Positions 1-7,496 of a DNA stretch of 9,017 nt are shown here, in pieces (position 1 is the first letter of the stretch; each line of letters starts with the position of its first letter). The notes beneath the pieces are model-generated. The model saw only the letters and a list, made by a program, of their open reading frames with translations, searched no databases and was not told the DNA's origin. The position numbers and the translations under genes are program-made. This DNA comes from an uncultured Massilia sp. (GTDB lineage Bacteria > Pseudomonadota > Gammaproteobacteria > Burkholderiales > Burkholderiaceae): the NCBI GenBank assembly GCA_946481275.1, contig CAMLMV010000093.1, forward strand, positions 1 through 9,017, read 5' to 3'.

Positions 1-1541
1 GCCGGCGGACGCGACGTGCGCAGGTACAGCTGGAAGGCGCGCGAGATGCCGTCGTCCGTGAAGTACGGGTTCGTCTGCGCGAACGAGATCGTGCGGTTGT
101 AGCGGCTCGTGTTCAGTTCGATGCCGACGGTGTTGCCGCTGCCGGCGAAGTTGGCCTGCGTGACGGACGCCGTGAAGGTGAATTTCTCCGCCTGCGAGAA
201 CGCGCCGCCGACCATGAAGTTACCGGTCGGCTTTTCGACGACGGCGATGTTCACGTCCACGGCATCGTTGGTGCCCTGCGCTTCCGGCGTCTCCACCGTC
301 ACGTCCTTGAAATAACCCATGCGGTCGACGCGGTCGCGCGACAGCTTTACCCGGTTCGGGTCGTACCACGAGCTCTCGAACTGGCGGAATTCGCGGCGGA
401 TCACTTCGTCGCGGGTGATCGTGTTGCCCGAGATGGTCATGTGGCGCACGTATGCGCGCTTGCCCGGGTCGACGAAGAACGTGAAGGCGACTTCGCGCTT
501 CTCGCGGTTGATTTCCGGGTTCGCGGTGACGTTCGCGAACGCGTAGCCGAAGCTCGCGAGGCGGTCGGCGATGCGCTTGTTCGACGCTTCCTGCAGGTCG
601 CCGGAATAGGTCTGGCCCGGCTTCAGCAGGATCAGGTTCTTGAGCTCCTGCTCGCGGCCGAACAGTTCGCCATCCATCTTGATGCCGGAGACGGTGTACT
701 TCTCGCCTTCCGTGATGTTGATGGTGAGGTAGATGTCCTTCTTGTCCGGGGTGATCGAGACCTGCGTGGACTCGACGTTCACTTCCAGGTAGCCGTGATT
801 CAGGTACCACGACTTGATGGTCTCCAGGTCGCCCGTCAGCTTCTGCTTCGAGTACTGGTCGGCCTTGGAGTACCACGTGAACCAGCCGGACGTGTTCAGT
901 TGCAGCAGCTGGCGCAGTTCCTTGTCGGAGAAGGCCTTGTTGCCGACGATGTTGATCTGCCTGATCTTGGCGACGTCGCCCTCGTCCACGTTGAACATGA
1001 CGTTCACGCGGTTACGCTCGATCGGGGTGACGGTCGTGGTGATCTTGACGCCGTACAGGCCGTGCGACAGGTACTGGCGCTTGAGTTCCTGCTCGGCGCG
1101 GTCGACGGAGGCCTTGTCGAAGATCTTGGTCTCGCCGACGCCGATGTCCTTCAGCGCCTTGACGAGCATGTCCTTTTCGAATTCCTTGGTGCCCGTGAAG
1201 TCGACGGACGCGATGGCCGGGCGTTCCTCGACCAGCACCACGAGCACGCCGTTCTCCTCTTCCAGGCGGATGTCCTTGAAGAAGCCGGTCGCGTACAGGG
1301 CCTTGATCGCCGTCGTGCCTTTTTCGTCGTCGAAGGTCTCGCCCACGCGCACCGGCAGATAGCTGAACACCGTGCCTGCCTCGGTCCGCTGGATGCCTTC
1401 GACCCGGATGTCCTTCACGACGAAGGGAGCGACGGCGGCGGCGTGACCGGCACACAGGGCCAGCACGGCTGCGCCGATCATGCTGCGACGGGAGGGCAAG
1501 GCAAAACGCGGCTGGGCAAAACGTTCGGGTTGTAAATTCAT
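1..1541 (-). CDS. bamA: Outer membrane protein assembly factor BamA, 3' end beyond window
   Basis: BamA is the Omp85-family core of the BAM complex, which folds and inserts beta-barrel proteins into the outer membrane. The reading frame is open from the ATG at 1541 to the window edge, giving 513 codons of a protein usually near 770-800 residues. Residues 1-36 look like a signal peptide: an Arg-Arg pair (18-19), a hydrophobic core (21-31) and a likely cleavage site after HAAA. Five POTRA domains follow, at roughly 40-107, 108-188, 190-280, 281-360 and 363-438. The fifth contains ISGNTITRDEVIRREFRQ (370-387) and RVDRMGYF. The barrel begins near 440 (GNFMVGGAFSQ), so most of the barrel is missing. 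An in-frame TAA at 1547-1545 limits how far upstream the start can lie. ATG 1481 would remove the positively charged n-region, so 1541 is preferred, although no good Shine-Dalgarno sequence is visible. The gene lies downstream of rseP, as in many proteobacteria. Confidence 0.96.
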   Translation of the reverse strand, partial: MNLQPERFAQPRFALPSRRSMIGAAVLALCAGHAAAVAPFVVKDIRVEGIQRTEAGTVFSYLPVRVGETFDDEKGTTAIKALYATGFFKDIRLEEENGVLVVLVEERPAIASVDFTGTKEFEKDMLVKALKDIGVGETKIFDKASVDRAEQELKRQYLSHGLYGVKITTTVTPIERNRVNVMFNVDEGDVAKIRQINIVGNKAFSDKELRQLLQLNTSGWFTWYSKADQYSKQKLTGDLETIKSWYLNHGYLEVNVESTQVSITPDKKDIYLTINITEGEKYTVSGIKMDGELFGREQELKNLILLKPGQTYSGDLQEASNKRIADRLASFGYAFANVTANPEINREKREVAFTFFVDPGKRAYVRHMTISGNTITRDEVIRREFRQFESSWYDPNRVKLSRDRVDRMGYFKDVTVETPEAQGTNDAVDVNIAVVEKPTGNFMVGGAFSQAEKFTFTASVTQANFAGSGNTVGIELNTSRYNRTISFAQTNPYFTDDGISRAFQLYLRTSRPP

Positions 1542-1596
1542 CGGTTAGATCAATGGGTCAGTCATTGGACAACGTTACGTGTTCTTCGCCGGTGCT

Positions 1597-1667
1597 TGTC
1601 CTGCTTGTTTCCTACTTATGCAGGACACTCCGATGCCCGCCGCAGGTGCGGCGTACAGTTCGGAGTG
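1597..1667 (-). other. Two tandem stem-loops in the rseP-bamA gap
   Basis: In the mRNA sense, the first hairpin starts eight bases after the rseP stop. It pairs CACTCCGA (1667-1660) with TCGGAGTG (1633-1626) and encloses an inner six-base-pair stem CGCCGC/GCGGCG (1653-1648 with 1643-1638) around a four-base loop. The second pairs TGTCCTGC (1627-1620) with GCAGGACA (1604-1597) around a 15-base loop. The two overlap by two bases. No T-run follows either, so they do not look like a standard intrinsic terminator. Protection of the rseP mRNA end, RNA processing or control of bamA are possible but unproven roles. Confidence 0.5.
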
Positions 1668-1675
1668 CCGTGTGT

Positions 1676-3022
1676 TCAGAGCAGTCGCACCAGGTCGTTG
1701 AAGACGGCAAGCGCCATCAGCATGAACAGCAGGCCGACCCCGGCACGCTGCGCGATCTCGCCGATCCGCGCGGGCAAGGGGCGCCCGGTCAAAACTTCCA
1801 GCGAATAATACAGCAAATGGCCACCGTCCAGAACGGGAATTGGTAACAGATTCATTACACCCAGGCTGATGGAGATGAAGGCGATGAACTCCAGGAACGG
1901 CTCCAGGCCAGAGCGGGCGGTCTGTCCGGCCACGTCCGCGATCGTGATCGGACCGGTTACATTTTTCAGCGAGACCTCGCCCACGATCATCTTCGCGATC
2001 ATCTTGACGGTCATCGCGCTCGTCTCCCACGTGCGCTGCGCGCCCTTCGCGAGCGCGTCCAGCGGGGCTGCCTTCACGGTCACCATCTCGGGCGCCTGCG
2101 CGATCATCAGCTTCACCAGGCCCCGGCCCGACTGCGGGTCGCGGTCCGGCGTGAGGGGCAGCACGAGGTTCCCGGCGCCTCGCTGCACGCCCACCTGCAG
2201 GGTCTTGCCGGCCGCGCCGCGCACCGCTTCGATGAACGCGATGCCATCGGCGATGGGCTTGCCGTCGATCGAGGTCACGAGGTCGCCCTGGCGCAGGCCC
2301 GCGCGCGCGGCGGCGCCGTCCGGCAGCACCTTGTCGACGCCGGGCCGCGGGCGCCACAGCTGCAAGCCGAGGGCGCCCAGCACGTCGCTGTCCACGTCCA
2401 GGCTCGCCATGCGGTCCGCGGGCAGCACGGCGCGGTACGGTGCGCTGTTGACGCCCGGGCCACGCAGAGTCAGTTCGGCCGCGTGCTTGTCGATGGCCGC
2501 GCGCACGATCTCCCAGCGCAGCTCCGTCCACGTCTGCACGGGCTTGCCGTTGACGGCCGTGACGACGTCGCCGCCGCGCACGCCCGCCTTGTACACGGCG
2601 GACGCCTCCGGCATCGCGCGCAGGCGCGTGCCCGGCTCCTCTTTCCCGTGCATGAACAGCGCGCCCATGATGACGATGGCGAGGATGAAGTTGGCGATGG
2701 GGCCCGCCGCCACGATGGCGATGCGCTTCCACACGTTCTGGCGCGTGAATTCGCGCGGCAGGTCGGCGTCATTGGTCGGCGCGGTCGAGGGGTCGCGCGC
2801 GTCGAGCATCTTCACGTAGCCGCCGATGGGCAGCGCCGAGATCGCCCATTCCGTCTGGTCCGGACCGAAGCGGCGCGACCACACGATGCGCCCCATGCCG
2901 ACCGAGAAGCGCAGCACCTTCACGCCGCACAGGCGCGCGACGACGTAGTGACCCAGTTCGTGAAAGATGATCAGCGGCCCCAGCGCCAGGAGGAATGCCA
3001 GCAGGGTTTGGATCAGGTTCAT
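1676..3022 (-). CDS. rseP: Site-2 intramembrane zinc metalloprotease RseP
   Basis: RseP is an inner-membrane M50-family protease. In characterised proteobacteria it cuts the anti-sigma factor RseA after DegS has trimmed it, releasing the envelope-stress sigma factor, and it also clears signal-peptide remnants. The 448 residues match the usual length (about 450). The zinc motif HELGH lies at 21-25 in the first membrane segment. The third metal ligand is in the conserved motif NLLPIPVLDGG (391-401, Asp399). GGYVKMLD (67-74) is the conserved membrane-associated loop, and a second membrane segment lies near 100-123. Two PDZ domains follow, at about 130-200 and 222-290 (GLRQGDLVTSIDGKPI in the second). 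SLKNVTGPI (351-359) is also family-typical, and the last membrane segment is near 425-445. GGGAG-like Shine-Dalgarno GGGAG at 3033-3029, six bases from the ATG, supports this start. It lies 45 bases after dxr. The substrate in this organism is inferred from the family. Confidence 0.97.
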   Translation of the reverse strand: MNLIQTLLAFLLALGPLIIFHELGHYVVARLCGVKVLRFSVGMGRIVWSRRFGPDQTEWAISALPIGGYVKMLDARDPSTAPTNDADLPREFTRQNVWKRIAIVAAGPIANFILAIVIMGALFMHGKEEPGTRLRAMPEASAVYKAGVRGGDVVTAVNGKPVQTWTELRWEIVRAAIDKHAAELTLRGPGVNSAPYRAVLPADRMASLDVDSDVLGALGLQLWRPRPGVDKVLPDGAAARAGLRQGDLVTSIDGKPIADGIAFIEAVRGAAGKTLQVGVQRGAGNLVLPLTPDRDPQSGRGLVKLMIAQAPEMVTVKAAPLDALAKGAQRTWETSAMTVKMIAKMIVGEVSLKNVTGPITIADVAGQTARSGLEPFLEFIAFISISLGVMNLLPIPVLDGGHLLYYSLEVLTGRPLPARIGEIAQRAGVGLLFMLMALAVFNDLVRLL

Positions 3023-3067
3023 GACTATCTCCCGTGAGGGCCCGCGTTGTTCAAGCGCGCAGCGCGC

Positions 3068-4249
3068 TCACGATGATGCGCGCAGCGCATGCACGATGGA
3101 TTCGGCCGCGTCGCGGGCACGCGCGTCCTGGGCCATCACGGCCTCGATGCTGGTCGCCTCGCCATGCGGGTTCTCGTCCATCACGCGCCGTACGACGCGG
3201 TCGATGTCGCGGAAGCCGATGCGGCGCTCCAGGAATGCTTGGACCGCGATTTCGTTCGCCGCGTTCAGCAATGCGGGCGCCGTACCGCCCGCGCGCAAGG
3301 CGTCGAAGGCGAGCGCGAGACACGGGAAGCGGTCGAAATCGGGCTTGTGGAATTGCAGTGCCGCGAACGTCGTCAGGTCGAGCTGGTCGACGCCGGACGC
3401 GATGCGTTCCGGGTACGCGAGCGCGTGGGCGATCGGCGTGCGCATGTCCGGGTTGCCCAGCTGTGCGAGCACGGAGCCGTCCACGTACGACACCATCGAG
3501 TGGATCACGCTTTGCGGGTGGATCACCACTTCGATCCTGTCGGCCGGGGCGCCGAACAGCCAGTGCGCCTCGATCACTTCGAGGCCCTTGTTCATCATGG
3601 TGGCGGAATCGACGGAGATCTTGCGGCCCATCGACCAGTTCGGATGCTTGCAGGCTTCTTCCGGCGTGACATGTTCCAAGGTCTCGACGGCGCGCTGCAG
3701 GAACGGGCCGCCGGAGGCCGTCAGCAGGATCTTCGCCACGCCGGACGCATCCGGCGAACGTCCATACGTCCCGGGCAACGACTGGAAAATGGCGTTGTGC
3801 TCGGAATCGATCGGGAGGAGCGTCGCCTTGTGCTCCTTGACGGCGTCCATGAACAGCTGGCCCGACATCACGAGCGCTTCCTTGTTCGCCAGCAGGACCT
3901 TCTTGCCCGCGCGCGCGGCCGCGAGCGTGGGCGCGAGGCCGGCGGCGCCGACGATGGCGGCCATCACCGTGTCCGTATCGGGGCTGGACGCGATCTCGCA
4001 CAGCGCCGCTTCGCCGTGGGCGACATCGATCGGCAGCCCGGCCAGCAGGCCGCGCAGGCGCGCGGCAGCTTCCGGTGTGCCGACGACGGCGCGCTGCGGA
4101 CGGAACACGCGGCATTGCGCGGCGAGCGCATCCACGCGCTCGTGCGCGGACAGCGCGTAGACACGGTATTTGTCGGGATGACGTGCCAGCACGTCGAGGG
4201 TCGAGACGCCGATCGAACCGGTGGCGCCAAGGATAGTGATGCTTTGCAT
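3068..4249 (-). CDS. dxr: 1-deoxy-D-xylulose 5-phosphate reductoisomerase
   Basis: This cytoplasmic enzyme converts 1-deoxy-D-xylulose 5-phosphate to 2-C-methyl-D-erythritol 4-phosphate with NADPH, the committed step of the MEP isoprenoid pathway. From ATG 4249 the protein has 393 residues (E. coli Dxr has 398). The N-terminal NADPH-binding motif GATGSIG is at 8-14. [12 protein letters not shown] (119-130) precedes the catalytic segment [11 protein letters not shown] (146-156), with metal ligands Asp148 and Glu150. [19 protein letters not shown] (206-224) supplies the third ligand, Glu224. His151, His202 and His250 match conserved active-site histidines. An ATG at 4261 (four residues longer) and a TTG at 4267 are in-frame alternatives. 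I chose 4249 because family members begin a few residues before the nucleotide-binding motif and a weak GGAA site lies six bases upstream. Its product pathway feeds UppS, encoded two genes upstream. Confidence 0.97.
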   Translation of the reverse strand: MQSITILGATGSIGVSTLDVLARHPDKYRVYALSAHERVDALAAQCRVFRPQRAVVGTPEAAARLRGLLAGLPIDVAHGEAALCEIASSPDTDTVMAAIVGAAGLAPTLAAARAGKKVLLANKEALVMSGQLFMDAVKEHKATLLPIDSEHNAIFQSLPGTYGRSPDASGVAKILLTASGGPFLQRAVETLEHVTPEEACKHPNWSMGRKISVDSATMMNKGLEVIEAHWLFGAPADRIEVVIHPQSVIHSMVSYVDGSVLAQLGNPDMRTPIAHALAYPERIASGVDQLDLTTFAALQFHKPDFDRFPCLALAFDALRAGGTAPALLNAANEIAVQAFLERRIGFRDIDRVVRRVMDENPHGEATSIEAVMAQDARARDAAESIVHALRASS

Positions 4250-4270
4250 GTTGCGTTCCATTGTCAAGGT

Positions 4271-4360
4271 CGTTCCAACATGGGCGAGTCTGCGGATGGC
4301 CAGCGCTGAGTCATTCTGGCACGACGCGCGAGGCGGCGGCGCGCCGCCCGCGTTGGAACG
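4271..4360 (-). other. Nested inverted repeats in the cdsA-dxr gap
   Basis: The 121-base gap between cdsA and dxr has a long-range nine-base inverted repeat: CGTTCCAAC at 4360-4352 and GTTGGAACG at 4279-4271 in the mRNA sense. It encloses a compact GC-rich hairpin at 4324-4353, with a seven-base-pair stem GGCGGCG/CGCCGCC, a three-base loop, and a further five pairs ACGCG/CGCGT beyond a three-base bulge. The outer repeat and the hairpin overlap at 4352-4353. A second TGGAACG copy (4260-4254) overlaps the weak ribosome-binding site of dxr, so the upstream CGTTCCA could pair with either copy. No T-run follows, so this is not an obvious terminator. Any function is inferred. Confidence 0.45.
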
Positions 4361-4370
4361 GCCTGGTGTC

Positions 4371-5198
4371 TTACAGCCGCGAACCGATCAGTGCGGCGAG
4401 CGGGAGCACGGGGATCAGGGCGTCGATGCGGTCCAGTACGCCGCCATGGCCGGGCAGCAGGTTGCTGCTGTCCTTCATGCCGGCGCGCCGCTTGAGCTGG
4501 GATTCGAACAGGTCGCCGACGATGCTGGCGGCCGTCATCAGCACGAGCACCAGGGCCAGCACCGGCCAGCCGTAGGTGTGCTGGACGCGCACGGCGAAGG
4601 TGTTCGCAAAGGCGTCGCCGCCGAACTGGACGGACAGGCAGCCCAGCACGAGCACGGCGATGCCGCCGCCGATCGCGCCTTCCCACGATTTGCCGGGCGA
4701 AATCGACGGCGCCAGCTTGTGCTTGCCGAACGCCTTGCCGGCGAAGTAGGCGCCGATGTCGGCCACCCACACGATCGCGAGCACGGACAGCAGGAACAGC
4801 GGCGAATGGGAATACAGGTCGACGATGGCGGCGAAGCAGCCGACGACGGCGAATGCATACACGAGCGACAGCAGGGTGTTCGCGGGCGTGCCCAGCGGCG
4901 GGAGGCCGATCTTCAGCGACGGCGCGAACCGGGCGATCCACAAGGCCACGCTCAACGCGGCCCAGAACGACAGGTTCGTGTGCCCCGTGAACACGGAGAT
5001 CGCGAACACGGCGGCCCACACGAGGGCGATTACGTGGGCATTGTGCGTCTCCGGATTGAACAGGCGGAAGCATTCCCAGATGGCGGCACCGAAGAACACC
5101 GTCGCCACGACCGCGAACGCCGTGTAGTTGTTGAAGTAAAGGACTGGCAGCAAAATTGCCAGCAGCACGACGGCGGTAATGACGCGGGTTCTGAGCAT
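4371..5198 (-). CDS. cdsA: Phosphatidate cytidylyltransferase (CDP-diacylglycerol synthase)
   Basis: CdsA is an integral inner-membrane enzyme that joins phosphatidic acid and CTP into CDP-diacylglycerol, the precursor of the major phospholipids. The 275-residue protein is rich in hydrophobic segments along its whole length, for example at about 4-22, 27-43, 56-70, 112-127, 136-153, 176-192 and 212-228. The family signature is complete at 233-259, running from [13 protein letters not shown] through [13 protein letters not shown] and including the conserved Lys-Asp pair and His-Gly-Gly. [15 protein letters not shown] (144-158) and [12 protein letters not shown] (167-178) are also typical. The ATG lies six bases after the uppS stop, and the AAGG of its likely Shine-Dalgarno is inside uppS, so the two are probably cotranscribed and may be translationally coupled. 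Confidence 0.97.
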   Translation of the reverse strand: MLRTRVITAVVLLAILLPVLYFNNYTAFAVVATVFFGAAIWECFRLFNPETHNAHVIALVWAAVFAISVFTGHTNLSFWAALSVALWIARFAPSLKIGLPPLGTPANTLLSLVYAFAVVGCFAAIVDLYSHSPLFLLSVLAIVWVADIGAYFAGKAFGKHKLAPSISPGKSWEGAIGGGIAVLVLGCLSVQFGGDAFANTFAVRVQHTYGWPVLALVLVLMTAASIVGDLFESQLKRRAGMKDSSNLLPGHGGVLDRIDALIPVLPLAALIGSRL

Positions 5199-5204
5199 CA
5201 GGTA

Positions 5205-5963
5205 TCAGCCTTGTTTAGCCTTGTTGGCGACCTGTTCGCCGGTGCGGCCGAAGCGGCGCTCCCGGCTCTGGTAGGACGCGATCGCCGTGTCGAGCGAGTC
5301 GGGCGAAAAGTCCGGCCAGAAGGTGTCGGTGAAGTACAGCTCGGAATACGCGAGCTGCCACAGGAGGAAGTTCGAAATGCGCTCCTCGCCGCCGGTGCGG
5401 ATGAACAGGTCCGGTTCCGGGGCATAGGCCATCGCCAGGTGCTCGGCCAGCATCTCTTCGGTGTACTCGGTCACGCCCGGGTTGGCCGCGACCATCTTGC
5501 CCGTCGCCTGCATGATGTCCCAGCGGCCGCCGTAGTTGGCGCACACGGTGACGGTCAGGCGGCTGTTGTTGGCGGTGCGGCGCTCGGCGTTGGCGATCAT
5601 GTCCTGCAGCTTCGGAGAGAAACGCGACAGATCGCCCACGACCTTCAGGCGGATGTTATTCGCATGCATCTTCGACACTTCGCGCTCGAGCGCGGTGACG
5701 AACAGGCCCATCAGGTACGAGACTTCGTCGGCCGGACGGCGCCAGTTTTCCGACGAAAACGCGAACAGCGTCAGGTATTCCACGCCACGATCCACGCAGG
5801 CTTCGACGATCTTGCGCACGGCGTCCACGCCCTTGACGTGGCCGGCCACGCGGGGCAGCAGGCGTTTGGTCGCCCAGCGGCCGTTGCCGTCCATGATGAT
5901 GGCGATGTGACGCGGCACCGAGGGCGCTTCGGGGACTGCGGTGGTCGAACTTTTGAAAATCAT
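5205..5963 (-). CDS. uppS: Undecaprenyl diphosphate synthase (cis-prenyltransferase)
   Basis: UppS condenses farnesyl diphosphate with eight isopentenyl diphosphates to make C55 undecaprenyl diphosphate, the precursor of the lipid carrier for peptidoglycan and surface polysaccharides. From ATG 5963 it has 252 residues (E. coli 253). The catalytic motif [10 protein letters not shown] is at 22-31 with Asp25. [11 protein letters not shown] (67-77), [10 protein letters not shown] (141-150), [16 protein letters not shown] (188-203) and [12 protein letters not shown] (208-219) are hallmark cis-prenyltransferase segments. The frame stays open upstream to an ATG at 6053, but those 30 residues have no family counterpart and would run through a strong hairpin, so I rejected that start. 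No strong Shine-Dalgarno is visible before 5963. It uses precursors from the MEP pathway, to which the nearby dxr belongs. Confidence 0.97.
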   Translation of the reverse strand: MIFKSSTTAVPEAPSVPRHIAIIMDGNGRWATKRLLPRVAGHVKGVDAVRKIVEACVDRGVEYLTLFAFSSENWRRPADEVSYLMGLFVTALEREVSKMHANNIRLKVVGDLSRFSPKLQDMIANAERRTANNSRLTVTVCANYGGRWDIMQATGKMVAANPGVTEYTEEMLAEHLAMAYAPEPDLFIRTGGEERISNFLLWQLAYSELYFTDTFWPDFSPDSLDTAIASYQSRERRFGRTGEQVANKAKQG

Positions 5964-6000
5964 AAATCTGGCCAAATGGCGCACTGCGCACGAAACTGCA

Positions 6001-6043
6001 ACAAAAGGTGGAACGGACCGGTCAGGCCTTGCCTGCCGGTCCG
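6001..6043 (-). terminator. Terminator-like hairpin between frr and uppS
   Basis: In the mRNA sense CGGACCGG-CAGG (6043-6032) pairs with CCTG-A-CCGGTCCG (6026-6014). This gives twelve base pairs with one bulged A around a five-base loop. It is followed by TTCCACCTTTTGTTG, whose T content is interrupted by ACC. The stem is strong but the tail is poor, so it may act as a partial terminator, a processing site or a stabiliser at the frr mRNA end. Confidence 0.5.
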
Positions 6044-6061
6044 ACGTCCACAACGATACCC

Positions 6062-6079
6062 GCGGCGCCGGGACGCCGC
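6062..6079 (-). other. Small hairpin just after the frr stop
   Basis: GCGGCG (6079-6074) pairs with CGCCGC (6067-6062) around a six-base loop, starting eight bases after the frr stop codon. No T-run follows. It sits upstream of the longer hairpin at 6014-6043, so the frr mRNA 3' end would be strongly structured. GC-rich DNA makes such short stems common, so this is weak on its own. Confidence 0.3.
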
Positions 6080-6087
6080 AATACGGA

Positions 6088-6648
6088 TCAAACCGTCATG
6101 ACTTCTTTTTCTTTTTCGGCAACCAGTTTATCGATGTCGACGACGGCCTTGTCGGTCATCTTCTGGACATCGTCCTGGGCACGGCGCTCGTCGTCTTCCG
6201 AGATCGCCTTGTCCTTGACCAGCTTCTTCAGCTGTTCGTTGGCATCACGGCGCACGTTGCGGACGGCGATTTTCGCATCTTCCGCTTCCGATTTGCACAG
6301 CTTGACCATTTCCTTGCGGCGCTCTTCCGTCAGCGCCGGGGTCGGCACGCGGACGAGTTCACCGAACGTCGACGGATTCAGGCCCAGGTCGGATTCGCGG
6401 ATCGCCTTTTCGATGACGTTCAGCATCTTCTTCTCGTAGGGCTGGACACCGATCGTACGGGCGTCGATGAGGGTCAGGTTGGCGACCATCGGCAGCGCGG
6501 TCGGCGAACCGTAGTAGTCGACCATCACGTGGTCCAGGATGCCGGTGTGGGCGCGGCCGGTGCGAACCTTGGCCAGGTTGCCTCTCAGGGTCTCGATGGA
6601 CTTCGCCATCTTGTCCTGGGCACTTTTTTTAACGTCAGCTACGGACAT
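6088..6648 (-). CDS. frr: Ribosome recycling factor
   Basis: RRF acts with EF-G after translation termination to split the post-termination ribosome and free the mRNA and tRNA. The 186-residue length fits the family (E. coli 185). The two-domain tRNA-shaped fold is supported by the helical start with [15 protein letters not shown] (27-41), the small beta domain around 43-100 ([24 protein letters not shown]), and the long helical C-terminal part with [16 protein letters not shown] (128-143) and [15 protein letters not shown] (149-163). AGGAG at 6659-6655, six bases before the ATG, is a strong Shine-Dalgarno and fixes the start. It lies 28 bases after pyrH with no terminator between them, so the two are probably one transcript. 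A run of seven A near codons 7-9 is the only local oddity. Confidence 0.98.
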   Translation of the reverse strand: MSVADVKKSAQDKMAKSIETLRGNLAKVRTGRAHTGILDHVMVDYYGSPTALPMVANLTLIDARTIGVQPYEKKMLNVIEKAIRESDLGLNPSTFGELVRVPTPALTEERRKEMVKLCKSEAEDAKIAVRNVRRDANEQLKKLVKDKAISEDDERRAQDDVQKMTDKAVVDIDKLVAEKEKEVMTV

Positions 6649-6676
6649 GCTGCTCTCCTGTATTTCTAACTATTGA

Positions 6677-7393
6677 TTAAACGTGTACGAGTGTACCCTC
6701 GTCCTCGCCCATGATCACGCGCTTGAGCGCACCCGGCTTGACGATCGAGAACACCTTGATCGGCAGCTTCTGGTCGCGGCACAGGGCGAACGCGGTGGCG
6801 TCCATCACCTGCAGGTGCTTCGCGATCGCTTCGTCGAACGAGATCTGTTCGTAGCGGGTCGCGTGCGGATCCTTCTTCGGATCGGCAGTATATACGCCAT
6901 CGACCTTGGTTGCCTTCAATACAATTTCGGCCGAGATTTCCGAACCGCGCAGTGCGGCTGCGGTGTCGGTGGTGAAGAAGGGGTTGCCGGTACCGGCTGC
7001 GAACACGACGACCTTGCCCTCTTCCAGGTATTGCAGCGCCTTCGGGCGCACGTACGGCTCGACCACCTGCTCGATGCCGATCGCCGACATCACGCGGGCG
7101 GTGATGCCCTGCTGGCGCATGGCGTCGGCCAGCGCGAGCGCATTCATCACGGTGGCCAGCATGCCCATGTAGTCGGCCGTCGCGCGGTCCATGCCCTGCG
7201 CGCCCGGCGCGACGCCGCGGAAGATGTTGCCGCCGCCAATCACCACTGCCAGTTCCACACCCAGCTTCGACACCTCCGCGACGTCGGCGACCATGCGTTC
7301 GATGGTGGCGCGGTTGATGCCGAACGGATCGTCGCCCATCAGCGCTTCGCCAGACAGTTTGAGGAGGACTCGTTGGTAGGCTGGTTTTGTCAT
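6677..7393 (-). CDS. pyrH: UMP kinase (uridylate kinase)
   Basis: PyrH phosphorylates UMP to UDP with ATP in pyrimidine nucleotide synthesis. Bacterial members are amino-acid-kinase-fold hexamers, generally activated by GTP and inhibited by UTP. From ATG 7393 the protein has 238 residues (E. coli 241). The N-terminal phosphate-binding segment [12 protein letters not shown] is at 9-20 and the glycine loop [10 protein letters not shown] at 51-60. [20 protein letters not shown] (69-88) and [20 protein letters not shown] (134-153) form the UMP and subunit-contact regions. [14 protein letters not shown] (163-176) is the nucleotide-binding segment. An in-frame ATG at 7414 would add seven residues, but it would place the Shine-Dalgarno inside the gene, so 7393 is preferred. 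tsf ends upstream with its own terminator, so pyrH probably relies on its own promoter or on read-through; I saw no convincing promoter. Confidence 0.98.
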   Translation of the reverse strand: MTKPAYQRVLLKLSGEALMGDDPFGINRATIERMVADVAEVSKLGVELAVVIGGGNIFRGVAPGAQGMDRATADYMGMLATVMNALALADAMRQQGITARVMSAIGIEQVVEPYVRPKALQYLEEGKVVVFAAGTGNPFFTTDTAAALRGSEISAEIVLKATKVDGVYTADPKKDPHATRYEQISFDEAIAKHLQVMDATAFALCRDQKLPIKVFSIVKPGALKRVIMGEDEGTLVHV

Positions 7394-7401
7394 GAATGGG
7401 G

Positions 7402-7406
7402 CTCCT
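7402..7406 (-). promoter_or_regulatory. Shine-Dalgarno site fixing the pyrH start
   Basis: AGGAG in the mRNA sense lies eight bases before the ATG at 7393. The alternative in-frame ATG at 7414 has no comparable site, so this motif decides for the shorter PyrH, which also agrees with the family N-terminus. Confidence 0.8.
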
Positions 7407-7466
7407 GTGGTCATTGATTGTTTCTGCTGATTCGGTACTGCACCGGCGGGATCGCCGTCCGGTTGT

Positions 7467-7489
7467 AAAAACGGGCCTTGCGGCCCGTT
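7467..7489 (-). terminator. Rho-independent terminator of tsf
   Basis: Seven bases after the tsf stop, AACGGGCC (7489-7482) pairs perfectly with GGCCCGTT (7477-7470) around a GCAA tetraloop. The last two T of the stem plus three more give a run of five T. This is a textbook intrinsic terminator, and the GNRA loop adds stability. The rest of the tsf-pyrH gap (7394-7466) holds only a small five-base-pair hairpin (7444-7457) and the pyrH ribosome-binding site. Confidence 0.88.
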
Positions 7490-7496
7490 CTCTTTA

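Noticed and set aside
441..1535. Long plus-strand open frame of 364 codons opposite bamA
   Set aside because: It is antisense to a clearly recognisable BamA, has a composition rich in Asp, Val, Leu, Arg and Gly typical of the reverse complement of GC-rich coding DNA, and shows no family motif.
1869..2819. Other long shadow frames opposite rseP, dxr, pyrH and tsf (for example this one, 3089-4309, 6683-7417 and 7734-8594)
   Set aside because: All are antisense or out of frame to genes with intact catalytic motifs, and none shows recognisable protein sequence or a convincing ribosome-binding site.
4264..4281. Five-codon mini-ORF (MLERP) before dxr as a leader peptide
   Set aside because: It has no ribosome-binding site and no regulatory amino-acid run; such short ATG-to-stop frames are frequent by chance.
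5964..6053. Upstream extension of uppS by 30 codons to the ATG at 6053
   Set aside because: The added residues are not part of the UppS family, the resulting 282 residues is too long, and the region carries a strong intergenic hairpin.
4221..6101. Plus-strand open frame of 626 codons opposite dxr, cdsA and uppS
   Set aside because: It covers three well-identified genes on the other strand, is His, Arg, Gly and Gln rich with no domain, and is the expected shadow of high-GC codon usage.
6624..6630. Run of seven A (mRNA sense) near codons 7-9 of frr as a frameshift site
   Set aside because: The preceding base is T, so it is not a standard A-AAA-AAG-type slippery heptamer, and the zero frame gives a complete normal RRF.
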